From: Talinum fruticosum
Lineage: Eukaryota > Streptophyta > Magnoliopsida > Caryophyllales > Talinaceae
Length of the DNA: 64,000 nt
Assembly (NCBI GenBank): GCA_021018815.1
Contig: JAITYX010000012.1
Span: 248,001 to 312,000, forward strand
Direction of reading: 5' to 3'
Below the pieces are notes generated by a model. The model saw only the letters and a list, made by a program, of their open reading frames with translations, made no database searches and was not told the DNA's origin. The stretch's first letter is position 1. The number at the start of each line of letters is the position of its first letter. Below, in pieces: positions 32,900 to 43,778 of the stretch. The position numbers and the translations under genes were made by a program.

Positions 32900-33935
32900 T
32901 AATTGTACAACAAAACCAACACAAGGATTATGTTACTTTTTGTCAACCAAAATGAAGCAAATCGCATCATGAAAGAGATTATTGGTGGGGAATATGGACC
33001 CCATATGAATGCAAAGATGTTGGTTCAAAAGATTCAGAGGTTCGGATATTACTAGTCAACTATGGCAGCAGATCGTCATGAGTTAGTTGAGGAATGCCAT
33101 AAGCGTTAAGTGTATACAAATTTAAAACACCCACCACCATCATTTCACACAACACTTGCATCACCCTGACCATTCTCAATTTAGGGAATTCACATCGGTG
33201 GAAAAGTGAGCCTTAATGGAACGGGTGGTCACAAATTTGTCCGTACGGGGTGCCCTACGAGTTAATTAGTGACCATTGCACTCGTTTCAAGAAATAAGTT
33301 ATAGACTTCTTAGACAAATACAAGATCAAGCATTATAAGTCTTCTCCCTATAGCCCTCGGACCAACAGAAGCGGTCGAGGCTGCCAATAAGAACATTCGT
33401 AAAATAGTGGAGAAGATAGTTGTCGGTTGTAAGGATTGGCCCGATAAGTTGCCGTTTGCTTTTTAGGCAATAAAATATTTATTAGGACTTCTTCGAGAGC
33501 AACACCTTACTCCCTAGTATATGGCATGGAAGCAATCCTTCCAATAGAAACCACCATTCCTCGCTGAAAATAATTGCTGAAAGTTAGATTCTAGAAGTAG
33601 AGTGGCCTAAGGCACGATACGAAGAGTTAGTGTTGCTACATGCGAGGCGCCTCAACCCCTTGCATAATGTCCAAATATACCAAACACGTATATTAAGGGC
33701 ATTTAAGAAGAGAGTGAACCCTCAAACTCAGCAGGTCGGAGACTTGGTAAAAGATATTAGAGCACCAATTCAAGATTCACGAGGAAAATGTAGGCTTAAT
33801 TGGCAAGGCCTATTTGTGCTTAGTCAAATATTGTCGGGCGGAGTTGTGAAATTAACTGATTTAGATGGTGAGAAGGTCATTCAAGTATACAAACATGGAT
33901 CAATTGAACAAAGATTATGTTTAGCACGACCCTAG
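32900..33935 (+). pseudogene. GypF integrase (broken)
   Basis: Zinc-binding part: GGEYGPHMNAKMLVQKIQRF and ECHK (about 32,985-33,110). Core: VPYELISDHCTRFK (about 33,250-33,290) with the catalytic Asp in DH and a degraded S-P-Y segment (about 33,345). C-terminal part: LLHARRLNPLHNVQIYQTRI and VGDLVKDIRAP, then RGKCRLNWQGLFV and GVVKLTDLDGEKV (33,630-33,935), a gypsy integrase tail with the usual W-x-G-P-F-like box written as WQGLFV. Several frameshifts and stops are present. It ends before a noncoding stretch. Confidence 0.85.
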
Positions 33936-34269
33936 ACGGTGGGCTAAGTTTGGCCCAACTAGGCCACGCCAAGGGAGGCGCCGGCTCCCACCCGTATCTC
34001 TGTAATTATTTGTTTTAATTTGCTAATTAGATAGACTCTTTTAATTTTAGATAGTCCAATTAGGCGATCCACTTATGTAATCAATTCTTTGTTATTTCAA
34101 TTAATTTTAAGGCCGGTCCAATTTATTTATACCTCTAGATGAGCGATAAAAATGAATAAAATATTTAGAGTATAGCATAATATTTACTTTTATTTAATAA
34201 AAGGTACGCCTACTACTCACCTTAATACATAGGTAATAAAAGGGAAATAAAACAAGCGCACTACAATCT
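33936..34269 (+). other. Noncoding stretch after GypF integrase
   Basis: No gene is seen. It is AT-rich apart from a short GC-rich piece at 33,950-34,000. It probably belongs to the GypF 3' region. Confidence 0.4.
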
Positions 34270-34930
34270 AAGGAATTCGAGCCATAGTCTATCTTCACTT
34301 TCTTTCCTTTGGGGTCACTAGACTCAATTCCATCATCTTCGGTACCTTTCTTCAGCTCCCTAATTCTACGGGCCCTACTCTCTTCACTTTCCTTAGCTTC
34401 AAATTCTTTTCTGCGAATACGTTCAGCTATCCGATGGTTTACTTCACGAATTTGGAGTTGTGCAGCGAGTAGGGACAGACTTTTTAGGGTTTAGCTCTCA
34501 ATGCCTTGTGATGTTAGGGATCCACTTCTATTATCCACCCTAGATAATACGCAGATATAGTAGTATTTGGCTTGCTTGTAGGTTTAAGCACCCAGGCATA
34601 TTCATCCAAGTATTCAGTCCACGACTTCGTTCGACTAGAGTTGTCAAATCCTTCAAATAGTTCGAAAGTAACAAGCGAGATGCAATCTAGTAGGGGAATC
34701 ACTGTTCTCTTCCATTTGCCGTAACACACGCTTATGGAAGTAATAAGTGCTAGTTTTTAGGCCCGGGAGGCATACGAAAGGATGTTGTCGGTATGTGTCC
34801 TAAATTAGGAGTGTACGATGTACCATGCTATTTCATTACTATGATTCCAAAGGTATTCTTCCCACCAGGAAGCACGGTCATTAGCTGCCATCTTTACCCA
34901 TTTTCGTTGGTAGAAGTGTATTGCTAGATA
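34270..34930 (-). pseudogene. Antisense ORF remnant downstream of GypF, unrecognised
   Basis: On the minus strand a split frame runs from about 34,930: VDVDTYLAIHFYQRKW, MAANDRASWWEEYLWNHSNE, then (34,729-34,514) SKSWTEYLDEYAWVLKP and later a Lys/Arg/Glu-rich end (about 34,300-34,450). The Trp-rich pattern and composition look like real, decayed protein, not a shadow frame. I do not recognise a family. It may be the C-terminal exon of the plant-mobile-domain ORF at 36,233-38,782 or a separate ORF of the same antisense transcription unit. Confidence 0.4.
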
Positions 34931-36232
34931 TGTGTCCACATCTACAGGAGCTTGAACAACTTTAGATGCTCCATTAACTAAATCCGCACACCTTATATAA
35001 TAAAAATAAGTGTCCTACAATGTCAAAATTCAACCTTTCTTTAAGGCCCAACAACGAGCAAAAATAAAAGTAAAGATAGAAAAAAAGAAAAAAGTGATAA
35101 ATAGCAAAAGGAGTTAAAATTAGAGATTTTCGGTGACAACCAAATGCCTTTTAGCCTTGGCAGCGCCGAACAGCGACTCGTGGCCGACAACAACAGGGGA
35201 CTCCTAGGGAAGTCTTCTTCGGAATTGGCCTCCACCTGGTCTAAACCTATAATCGTTTCAGCAAGTCTCGGTGGTGTTAGGGAACAATACTTCTCTAACT
35301 ACTTAACTAAGCTTAGCAACACCGCCAACGCCATATCCTCGCGGCCTCCTACCGGCAACAAACCACCTCTCGGACATGTGATAATAGCTCGTCGTCTCGA
35401 GATAATGATAACCTCGGAGAATGCATACATCCGATGATAGTGTTTCATGAGGTTCATCAGATTCACATGATTTCCAATAAGAATCCACCCTAGATTCCTA
35501 TTGCTTAGTTTCAGCGGAGATTCGTAGGTCTCGAGCGATTTTTGGAAGATTTGGGCATGTTAGGTTTTGCATGCCTTTGGATGCCTAGTATAGCATCAAA
35601 CTCTTCAGGTAGGGGCACAATTCCTTATCCCCAAATCGAAGATGTTGTGATAAGAATCCCAATAGGCCACAACAACCCTTAGGAAAGTCCAATAGATTTT
35701 CACTTGGCGAATCATCGAATAAAGTATTCAGTCCATATTATGACAAACATAACCTTTCCGTATTTGTCATCTCTTGCATCCAACGAGATAAATCGTTTAT
35801 GAAGTTCATTTTTTAGAAGGAACTTAAACGCACAATTTTCAGTCTTCGACACGAGTCCAATTTATAGTAGTTTCCTAGACACAAGAGTCCTACTCGCACT
35901 ACAACCGCCAGCGCCTAGGTCTTCTAGGATGGCAAGTGCCGACCATTGCCTTGACCGGTTGGTTCGTCTATTTTTTTAGTTGGAGCACTCCTTCAGCCAT
36001 TATCTATTTTCACCCCAGCCCATTTTCGTGCAACCATTGTTATTTTCGCACCATGCACTTAAGAATTCCCATTTTTATTTATATTATTTTCTTTTGGGGG
36101 AATTGGGGCTAGTGCATTTTTGAATATGTCTTTATAATTTTTTCCTATGAATTTTTGCATCATATTTAATAAAAGAAAGCATTCTTAATATCGTATCCTT
36201 ACATTCCATCCCATTGCATAAGAGTCACAATC
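34931..36232. other. Noncoding or unrecognised GypF 3' region
   Basis: No gene is supported. Short open frames (35,041-35,488) have no recognisable motif. If the antisense ORFs at 34,270 and 36,233 are one gene, this would contain an intron. Confidence 0.35.
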
Positions 36233-38782
36233 TTACAATATAATAAATATTAAACAACAATAACACCCTGCAAGGGATTCACTAATCGTCTCCATCGAAA
36301 GCATCATTGAAGATATAACTCCCGAAGTTCTCCAAGACGGATGTGGAAAATCGATCGTGTCCACCACCTTGAGAAGACCTATCTCTGTGGTCCCAAGATT
36401 GAGATGCTTTATGGGATGGTCCACTATAAGATGCCCGATGGAAGTGAAGCGGGTTTCGTGATGGTCAATGGCTTCAAAGGGCGGGATATACGGACTCTCT
36501 TCACCAAAGGTAGCCCCCGCATTAAAAGAACTAGGCCCAGATGTGCTAGGCCCCACGTCGAAGTACTCCGATGATGCAAACGCCGTGAAGAAAGCCATCA
36601 TGTACCTACTCTAGATGTACCACCGGAGGTTGCTTGTTTGCTAGATTCATTCACTTGTGCCTCCCGTGCACCAAGGAGAACGCCGGATGCTCTAGATCCA
36701 CGCATCTACAAAAATGAAGGAGCGATTAATACACCTAGTAAAAGCCTAATTAAATTAGCATCTCACTAACCAAAGACTCACCCGGAGGTTGGGAAACTTC
36801 TCTCGGTGAGGAAGTCTCGGATTCCCCTACGAGCGGATTAAAGTCTAATAGACATGGTTCGAGATTGCTCCCAATCATACTACACAATTTATTTATTGGC
36901 ATTAGTGAAATACTTTTAGAATGCAACTAAAATGAAGAACATGAAACTCTTACCGCTCTCCAGCTTTCTAGGGAAAGGATTCCCAAGTTGAGTAACATTC
37001 ACATTGAGGCTTGGAATGTGGATATCCTTCGAGTAAGTTATAAAAGATGAAGTTAATTTCCATACAAGAAATTTAATTACACGATTAGAGAAAGAAGTGA
37101 TAACTAACCAGCTGAGTCATAATCTGTCCTGCATGGTGTGTATAAGATATATATAAATTTAGGAATTGGGCGTAAAGATACCTAGTGGTCGCCTGAATTT
37201 GGTCTTGTTGGGAAACAGAACATAGTTAAAACATGGTTGGTGGTGGATCAAGAGGAACGAACGGTGGCCATGTGTTGTCTCAAATTTGTGGTGTGAATCT
37301 TTTCTCGTGGTACCAACAAAACCTAGAAGGACCCTCAAATAAGATCCTCATCTCGCTCAACTTCTTTGAAATAATTATAATTTAACGGTGTTAGAGTTGG
37401 GCCCAAGGATGAAAATTAGCCCATGCATACCAGATTCATAAGGAAACAAGCAAGGAAAAGTGAAAAACAAAGAGACAATTTACATAGGCTGTGCACGAGC
37501 AAGTGGGCAGTGGCAACCAGCTAGATAGTGAAGTAAAAATTTTCTAGGTAGATGTTCTAGGATAATTTGGAGCCTAAAGTCAACATATCGAAGTCACACG
37601 GTTGACAAGTGGATCTTAAGAAGCCTATATCATGGATTTTGGGTCATCAAAGAAAGATTCTAGCCCATGATATGGAGGCCAAAAACGTTGGATATAGATT
37701 CTAGCCCATGATATGGAGGTTGTAAACGTTGGATGATTCGCTGAGTCGGGCGAAAGGTGCGGGATGTATTCGTACAACCTTGGCCATATTTTGTAAACTA
37801 AGTAAGATTTTTTATCACCACAAGATTAAAATACTTTGGAAATAAGCGCAGCATTAGAGCATACCTGAATGATCTCTTACAAGTTACATAATCGAAGATA
37901 ATTGGTCAAGTCTATCTCGGGTTTTGTGTGTCGCACACCGGTACGAAGGCCCCTTATGACGTAAGTGTACGCGGGAGCACCCCAGCTTAAGCTCCTTTAT
38001 TTTTCAAGGTCCGCTAAGTTCACTAAATAGTGAACATGAACCATAGAGGCTTGGTTAGAAACACTAATGTGCACAATAAGAGGGCAAGCACGATCCGGAC
38101 TTGTTGTTATGGAGAATGTCGAGGCCAAAACCTAACATCCTCAAAAGCCTCACAAAGAATGGTATACTTAGAGAAGTTTTCCCTAGTAAACCTACTAGCA
38201 ATAGGACCAAAGAGATGACGAAGACTCCTATGACCTTTATACAAATCCCGGTCATAAGCTAGAGGCTCCCTCGAGAAACCTAAACCGGATAAAATAGCAA
38301 AGTCAAAAGGACTAATAGTCATTTCCGTGAAAGGAAGGTGGAATGTATTGGTGGTATCCCAAAAATGCTCACTAGTGGCCTTAATGGGATCCCGCTCTCT
38401 TTTGTTACAAGGATGGTTTAAAGCAAGGAAGAGAGAACCAAACCCAAGCATTATGCATGACATCTTAAAGAGGATAACACATTTTCCTACATGTCTCCAT
38501 GAATTTAGATATAGCTCCACTACTCCAAATCGAGCCCTTTCGCAAGACAAAAATCTAACAAGATTTAAGTAGAAGAAACAACTCTAAATGAGTGAGAGTA
38601 AAAGTTTAAGCCAACTAGCTTTCCGGTGTAATGGCAAGTGAAGAAACATGATTCTCAGCCTCTACGAAGAGCTCATTTGAATTCCATTCGTTATGCAGAT
38701 GTCATTCCCTTTCGAGGAAGTAATCTTGGGCAAACTTCTCAACTCTTGTCCTCCTGGTAGGATAAGCCTTTCTCCTAGACAT
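36233..38782 (-). pseudogene. Antisense plant-mobile-domain (PMD) ORF in GypF
   Basis: The minus-strand ATG at 38,780-38,782 begins MSRRKAYPTRRTRVEKFAQ. Downstream, 38,550-38,107 contains SEHFWDTTNTFHLPFTEMTI, FAILSGLGFSREPLAYD and HRSLRHLFG. This matches the start of the plant mobile domain (aminotransferase-like PMD family), in which a Trp/Thr-rich HTFHLP..EMTI segment precedes a short GL motif. Further on, about 37,960-37,750 reads LSWGAPAYTYVI and IWPRLYEYIPHL, like the mid and later domain motifs. A Ser/Gly/Pro-rich tail (36,233-36,720) follows. Introns may lie between. PMD proteins are known in host nuclear silencing genes and in retrotransposons. Here it lies antisense between integrase and 3' LTR, with stops and frameshifts. 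Confidence 0.68.
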
Positions 38783-38910
38783 TTTCTAAGAGAAGATTTC
38801 GGACACCAAGTAGTTTTTAATAAGAGAAAAGCAAGAATGCACAAGAGCAAGGCAAGAATGCAAGAGAGGAGTAAGTGAAGTGTGTGAAAAATGAACACAC
38901 TAAGCACTCC

Positions 38911-38920
38911 TTTTTATAGA
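38911..38920 (-). promoter_or_regulatory. TATA box of the antisense PMD ORF
   Basis: TCTATAAAAA on the minus strand lies about 130 bases upstream of the ATG at 38,782, at a usual TATA-to-ATG distance. A CT-rich leader (CACTTACTCCTCTCTTGC-like) follows. No LTR is next to it, so the antisense unit seems to have its own promoter. Confidence 0.6.
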
Positions 38921-38929
38921 CCCATTCGG

Positions 38930-39456
38930 TCAAGCCAAGCCAAGCATACAAGACAATAGTAAAAAAGCCTAGGGAGACCAAGGGAATCTGGCTGAAGCAT
39001 GTCATGGCGAGGCTCGCCAAAGGCCGGCCGGCATCGGCCACAAGGCGAAGTGATTTCCCTCACGACAATCTTATAGCCCTAGCTGGTGGAGTAGCTTGTG
39101 AAGTCTCATCAAGCATGGGAAGTAGATGTTTGGCACAATATGCATACAAATGAGAGCTCTTAGACCCACCAAATCAGCTTTTTTAGATCCAATTTTAAGT
39201 CAATTCTCGACTAAATTATTGAGGTCAAATATTGAATTTTCATCAATCCGATTATCCAATAACAAGCATGTTAGCCGCGCAAACTATCCAGCCAAGCTTC
39301 CGATCCAAAAATGATTGAAGTTTCAGCATTAAAATTTACCAACCTTTAGGCTCGATCAAGCTAAGCTTAGGATCCTATTGTCGAGCTTTAGAATGCATGC
39401 ATCGTGATCAAGTCTAAAGATTCGGCTTCTAACTCTAAGTCATTCCGAGCAATACA
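38930..39456. other. Unassigned GypF 3' region
   Basis: Repeated CAAGC/GCCAAGC near 38,935 and a GCCGGCCGGC palindrome near 39,023-39,032 are noted. No coding signal is seen. Confidence 0.35.
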
Positions 39457-40899
39457 TGAAGACTCGGATAAAAACCTTATGTCTCCTAAGTTTTGATTTC
39501 AAGTCATTTTGAGCTTTATAGAAACTCTTGTGTAATTTTTCATTTGTTTCGATCGACTCGGAAAACACATTTTTGTATATCTTCTACACCGATGTTTCCG
39601 ACTCACTCGGACATCACATAGAACTATCACATTCTCAAATAATTTCTCTAACACTTTTTCTGAGTACTCGACTGCATATTTCAACCCAAAGTTAATCAAT
39701 ATTAATTCACTATTCTAAGTCAGTTTATCTCCTTGAGAATTATTTGTCTAGATCAAGTTGTTATACTTTGATATTTTACTCTCTCGACTTGATCATCTTT
39801 AGGATTGACTTTGATGGAATTTGAGTATATTGAATATTAGACTCGAATAATTCCACTTCTCTAGGCCTAAGATAATTAAGCCCTTAATTATCCTAATTTA
39901 ATTATTATCTCGTGCCTAATCTTTGACGAAAGTTTGTTTTACTTGGAGAACCACAATGGTTTACTTTTGTAGGTTATTTAAACGAGGCTAACTCATTTTT
40001 GAATTACAAAAGTAGCCAGCTTCTAGCTGTCAATCACCAAGAAACAAGCTTTATCTATTTCCGAACAGGGCTCGGACACCATGTCGGGGTTATCGGTTTC
40101 GAAACTGGAAATCTCTAATGCTATGCTCAACGGTGGTTTCCACCTTGCTTTTAAGATAACGCCAGTTGACTCGGAACACCTTTTGAAGCCAAGAGTCGTT
40201 GCACAACCTCCACATCCCAATGGATCTTTTCTAAGTGACTCAAAAGAGCCATTACAACGGCCCGTAAAGACTTCCATTCGGAACAAAGACACAATGGTTA
40301 CTCTGCTTGGTTATCTATAAATAGAAGCCACTTCACAAGACTTTCAAATGTCCGAAATTATTGATGAATAGATTGCCTAACTCTCGTAGTGCATTACTCA
40401 CTCAATCTTCTACTTACAACTCCAAGTCTCGTATTTAATATTCTCTAACTTGTAAAGTCTTGTAATAAGTTACACACTTCGCTTGCTTTCTAAGTACGGT
40501 CCATTAACCGAGGTGTAAGGATTAACTCAGCTTAGTTGTCCCCGATTGTAGAGGTTACCTCAGTCAGGAAGTACTAGATCAAATAACGGAACATCCGAGT
40601 CTAGAAAACATTGTAAGGAATTATCTAAGAGAGCAATTTTGGTAGAGTCAGTCTTTTGTATTTGGTGGATTCAAAATAGTGAATTTGACTTGGTGTTTGG
40701 ATTAGCACTAACCGTGGTTTTCTCGCCCTAGGAGGGTTTCCACGTATTTCTAAGTACTTGCATTTTTAGTCCAATTTTTACTCGGACTCTGCTGTTTATA
40801 ACTTTCCAAGCAAAAAGTGTCTAAGTTCATTTAAATTTCCTCATCACCCTATTCATCCGTCCTCTAGGGTGACTTAGACTCTCCAAGAGCAAATCTTTA
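39457..40899 (+). repeat. Isolated copia LTR (CopB subfamily)
   Basis: This 1,443-bp LTR, TGAAGACTCGG to AAATCTTTA, has a degraded CCTTCA end and a TATA box at 40,316-40,324 (TATAAATAG). It is most like the CopB LTR at 11,935-13,349 and the CopD remnant. No primer site, polypurine tract or coding sequence joins it, so it is a solo LTR. The flanks (ATACA left, AAGTC right) do not form a target duplication, so an end may have been lost. Confidence 0.85.
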
Positions 40900-41064
40900 A
40901 AGTCCAAGTCCCATCTTGGAGTTCGGGTTCACTAACAACCAAATCTAAACATTACACTACAATCAATATTAAATCATCGCATGGAATCGAGGTAAGTATC
41001 TTTTAGTGTCAACTTTGACCCTTCGTCTTTTAAACTCAATCAATGTCCCTTCTAACTTTAAATT
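40900..41064. other. Short unassigned spacer
   Basis: This is AT-rich sequence between the isolated LTR and the GypF-type LTR. It could hold the GypF polypurine tract, but none is clear. Confidence 0.35.
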
Positions 41065-42075
41065 TTGTATTTTATATTGTTGGCCCCATGATTTAATCTC
41101 GAGTCCTATTTGAGGATTTTGATCGGTGAATGAATTTATTGGTGTGATGGAAGCCGAGTAAACCACAAAGAACCCCAACACCAAATACACAACTTCTTGG
41201 CTTGGGTCGATCCAAAATCCCTTTTTCTTTCGGACGGTCCAAGCTTGGGCCAAGCCTCGGACCAAGCCTCTAGAGTTAACCGAAGTCCAAGTGCTACGTA
41301 TCAGGAAATTGTAGGCTCTGAATTCTGTATTTCACTTTTGTCCCATCAAACACGAAGGTGAAGACGTCAAGATGATACTAGACGTCGCATTTCATGATCA
41401 CAAGTATCAAAGTGCTGCATTTAAGATCCAAGACAAGTCCGCCTCAAACTAAGAGCTTCCTCCCTTAAGATGATGTTGCGTGGTCGGAACCCCTTACCTC
41501 TATTCTTTAATTGAAATGCTGCGGTTTGGCTCGGAAACCCTCTTTTAGCGTGTAAAGGCAAAAACCCCTAGGTATCCCAGTGTGGTCCGCACTCCGACGG
41601 GGATTCTATCCGATTCTATCCGGTCTTCTCCCTTCATTTTGGCCTCGATTTTTGTTGCCATTTCTGCTCACCATTGGATCGGCTGCTGAGGGCGAACCCC
41701 GAATCCATTTGTGACCTAGACCTCTCCTTATAAGTAAGGAGCCTTGGCTCTCATTTCTCCATGGCTTTCTCCTATGTGTTATGCTACGTAAAGCTAACCA
41801 CAAAAACCTTTCACTAAGTGTTACACTACTAAAAAGTAATCTTAAAAACATCTTTCCTAAACACTACGCCCTGAATCCTTACTAAGAGCGAATAAATATT
41901 CGATTATTCTCATATCTTGGTATTCATTCACATGATCCTTCCAGTTCTCAATAAACTTACCTTCTCAAAATTTATAAAAAACCCTTTCCTTGATTCACCA
42001 CCATCGCATCACCGGATCCGAGTGTGGAGATCCGGATCAATAGGTGGGATAACCCGAGGGCATTAATTCGGCCTT
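41065..42075 (+). repeat. Tat-like LTR in plus orientation, probably GypF 3' LTR
   Basis: This matches, in reverse complement, the LTR at 51,130-51,966 and the GypE LTR: GTTGGCCCCATGATTTAATC (versus GTTGGACCCATGATAAAATC), GCATTTCATGATCACAAGTA, and the TATAAGTAAGGAGCC region. It covers the LTR from near its start to the CACCACCATCGCATCACCGG block. It is truncated at 42,075 and follows the GypF coding strand, so it is taken as GypF's 3' LTR. Confidence 0.7.
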
Positions 42076-42084
42076 AAAAAGCTA

Positions 42085-43475
42085 GTTTCATTTTTCGTCG
42101 TGAGGCTTTTGGTTCAAACCGGTGTGAAAACACTAGTTTGGACCAAAGCCCTGCCTGCTGAAACACTCGGGTGCAAATGGCAGCCTACACCCGGTGGTGG
42201 CTGGTGCTGCCCAAGAACAAAAGCCGAAAAGGTCAGCCTCGGCCTTTCTTTTTATTGTTCATTACAAAATTAGCCAGGAGGTAGATTTAGAAGAAATTAA
42301 TCAAAAGGAGTCACTAGTCGGTTTTTAAGAAAGAAAAAGTAGTAAAAACAAAATAAAGTTTGCGCTTCCAATCTTAGTATGTAAAAACTAACATTAAAAG
42401 AGGCTAAAAATGACTCCATCGATCTTAGAACCGAAAATCGAATTCAGGGGCAAGGGTACGAAACGTAAGGATAATCCCTTCGTTCCGCCCGTCCAAAGAC
42501 GGCCATCACTAGTTCGAGTAGTGAATAAAAATAATATATCAAACAACCAGCACACAACACGCAAGAATTAAAGCCACCAAAGCATGAATGAAAGCGATAA
42601 AGGCAAAAATAAAAAGCGATAAAGAAAACAAAAGTAGAAAGAAAAGAAAAGCGTAAACAAAAGAAAGTGAGAAATTAAAGGATTACATCGCGTAGGGAGG
42701 AATTAAAAGCGATACAAGCTTAAAACCACGATACGTAAAGCGATAAATCAAATAAATAAGTAAATCGTGATTTTAATAATGATTTAGTGCCTTAGGTTGT
42801 CCCACCTACCGATGTGGATCTCGGATCTATATCTCGGTGATGTGACGGTGGTGAATAAGAGGCGCTTTAGTGAGTATTTGTGGAGATGTATAAAGATGAA
42901 TGATGAAGTTTCCAGGGTCGGATGTTGCAAGGGTGAAGAGTAGAATAGCAAGGGCTTGAAAAGAGACAAAGAGATCAAAATATAGAAGGGAATATTCAGT
43001 AGCTCTTAGTTAGTTTTCACAAGCATGACACTAAGGGATGAGCCGTGTGGTTAGCTTTCTACAAGCATAACGCATAGGACAACGTCATGCTAAAATGAGA
43101 GCCAAGGATCTCAATTTAAAGGGAGAGAGCTAGGTCATAAATGACCTAGGATTAGCTATCGGCCAGCCGTCCGAAGCTAAACAGAACCGACAACAAAAAC
43201 GGACCAAATGAAGTGATAAGACCTAATAGAACCGGATAAAATCTCGGTCGGGGCGCTGGCTATCCGGGGATGCATAGGGTTTTGTGCCCTTCTATTTTGA
43301 AAAGGCAATCTCCAGGGCAAAATGCGCTATTTCAGTTGAAATATCCAACTATGGGGCGCTAGACATACGGTGACGTTTTGATGGAGGAAGCTCCTAGTCT
43401 CGAGCGGATTGTTTTAAAGCTTATATGTAGCACTTTGATACTAATGATCATGGAATGTAACGTCTAACGTCTTGA
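42085..43475 (-). repeat. Tat-like LTR in minus orientation, truncated copy 1
   Basis: It includes the GTGAGGCTTTTGGTTCAAAC and GGTGTGAAAACACTAGTTTG blocks, shared with GypE (17,985-18,040), and continues through AAAAAGCGATAAAG (42,613) and GAGGCGCTTTAGTGAG to ATGATCATGGAATGTAACG (43,444), where CACTA sequence begins. Its outer part is absent. It is in inverted orientation relative to 41,065-42,075. Confidence 0.75.
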
Positions 43476-43546
43476 ATAACCATAGTAAAATATCACCTAC
43501 GGTTAACCAGACATCGTGTATGTGGTGGTCATTGTATGTAGCATCT

Positions 43547-43778
43547 TTTACTACGGTTAAAAACCGTAGTAAAACATCACCTATGACAAGCTGTTCGGAT
43601 GGAAAACCATAGTCATCGGTAAATATATGACGGTAGTTCTCCAAAAGAACCGTCGTCATATATTTACCTATAACGACGGTTCTTAGATTAGAACCATCAT
43701 CATACGTCCTGAACAAAAATGCCCAAAATGTTTAGGCGGGGCATATGAAGACGGTTCTAATGTAAGAACCGTCGTCAT
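43547..43778. repeat. CACTA subterminal palindromes, left end
   Basis: There are three palindromes: TTTTACTACGGTT/AACCGTAGTAAAA (43,547-43,574), TATGACGGTAGTTC/GAACCGTCGTCATA (43,624-43,662), and ATGAAGACGGTTC/GAACCGTCGTCAT (43,745-43,778). Arrays of such motifs near element ends are where CACTA transposase proteins bind. Confidence 0.75.
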
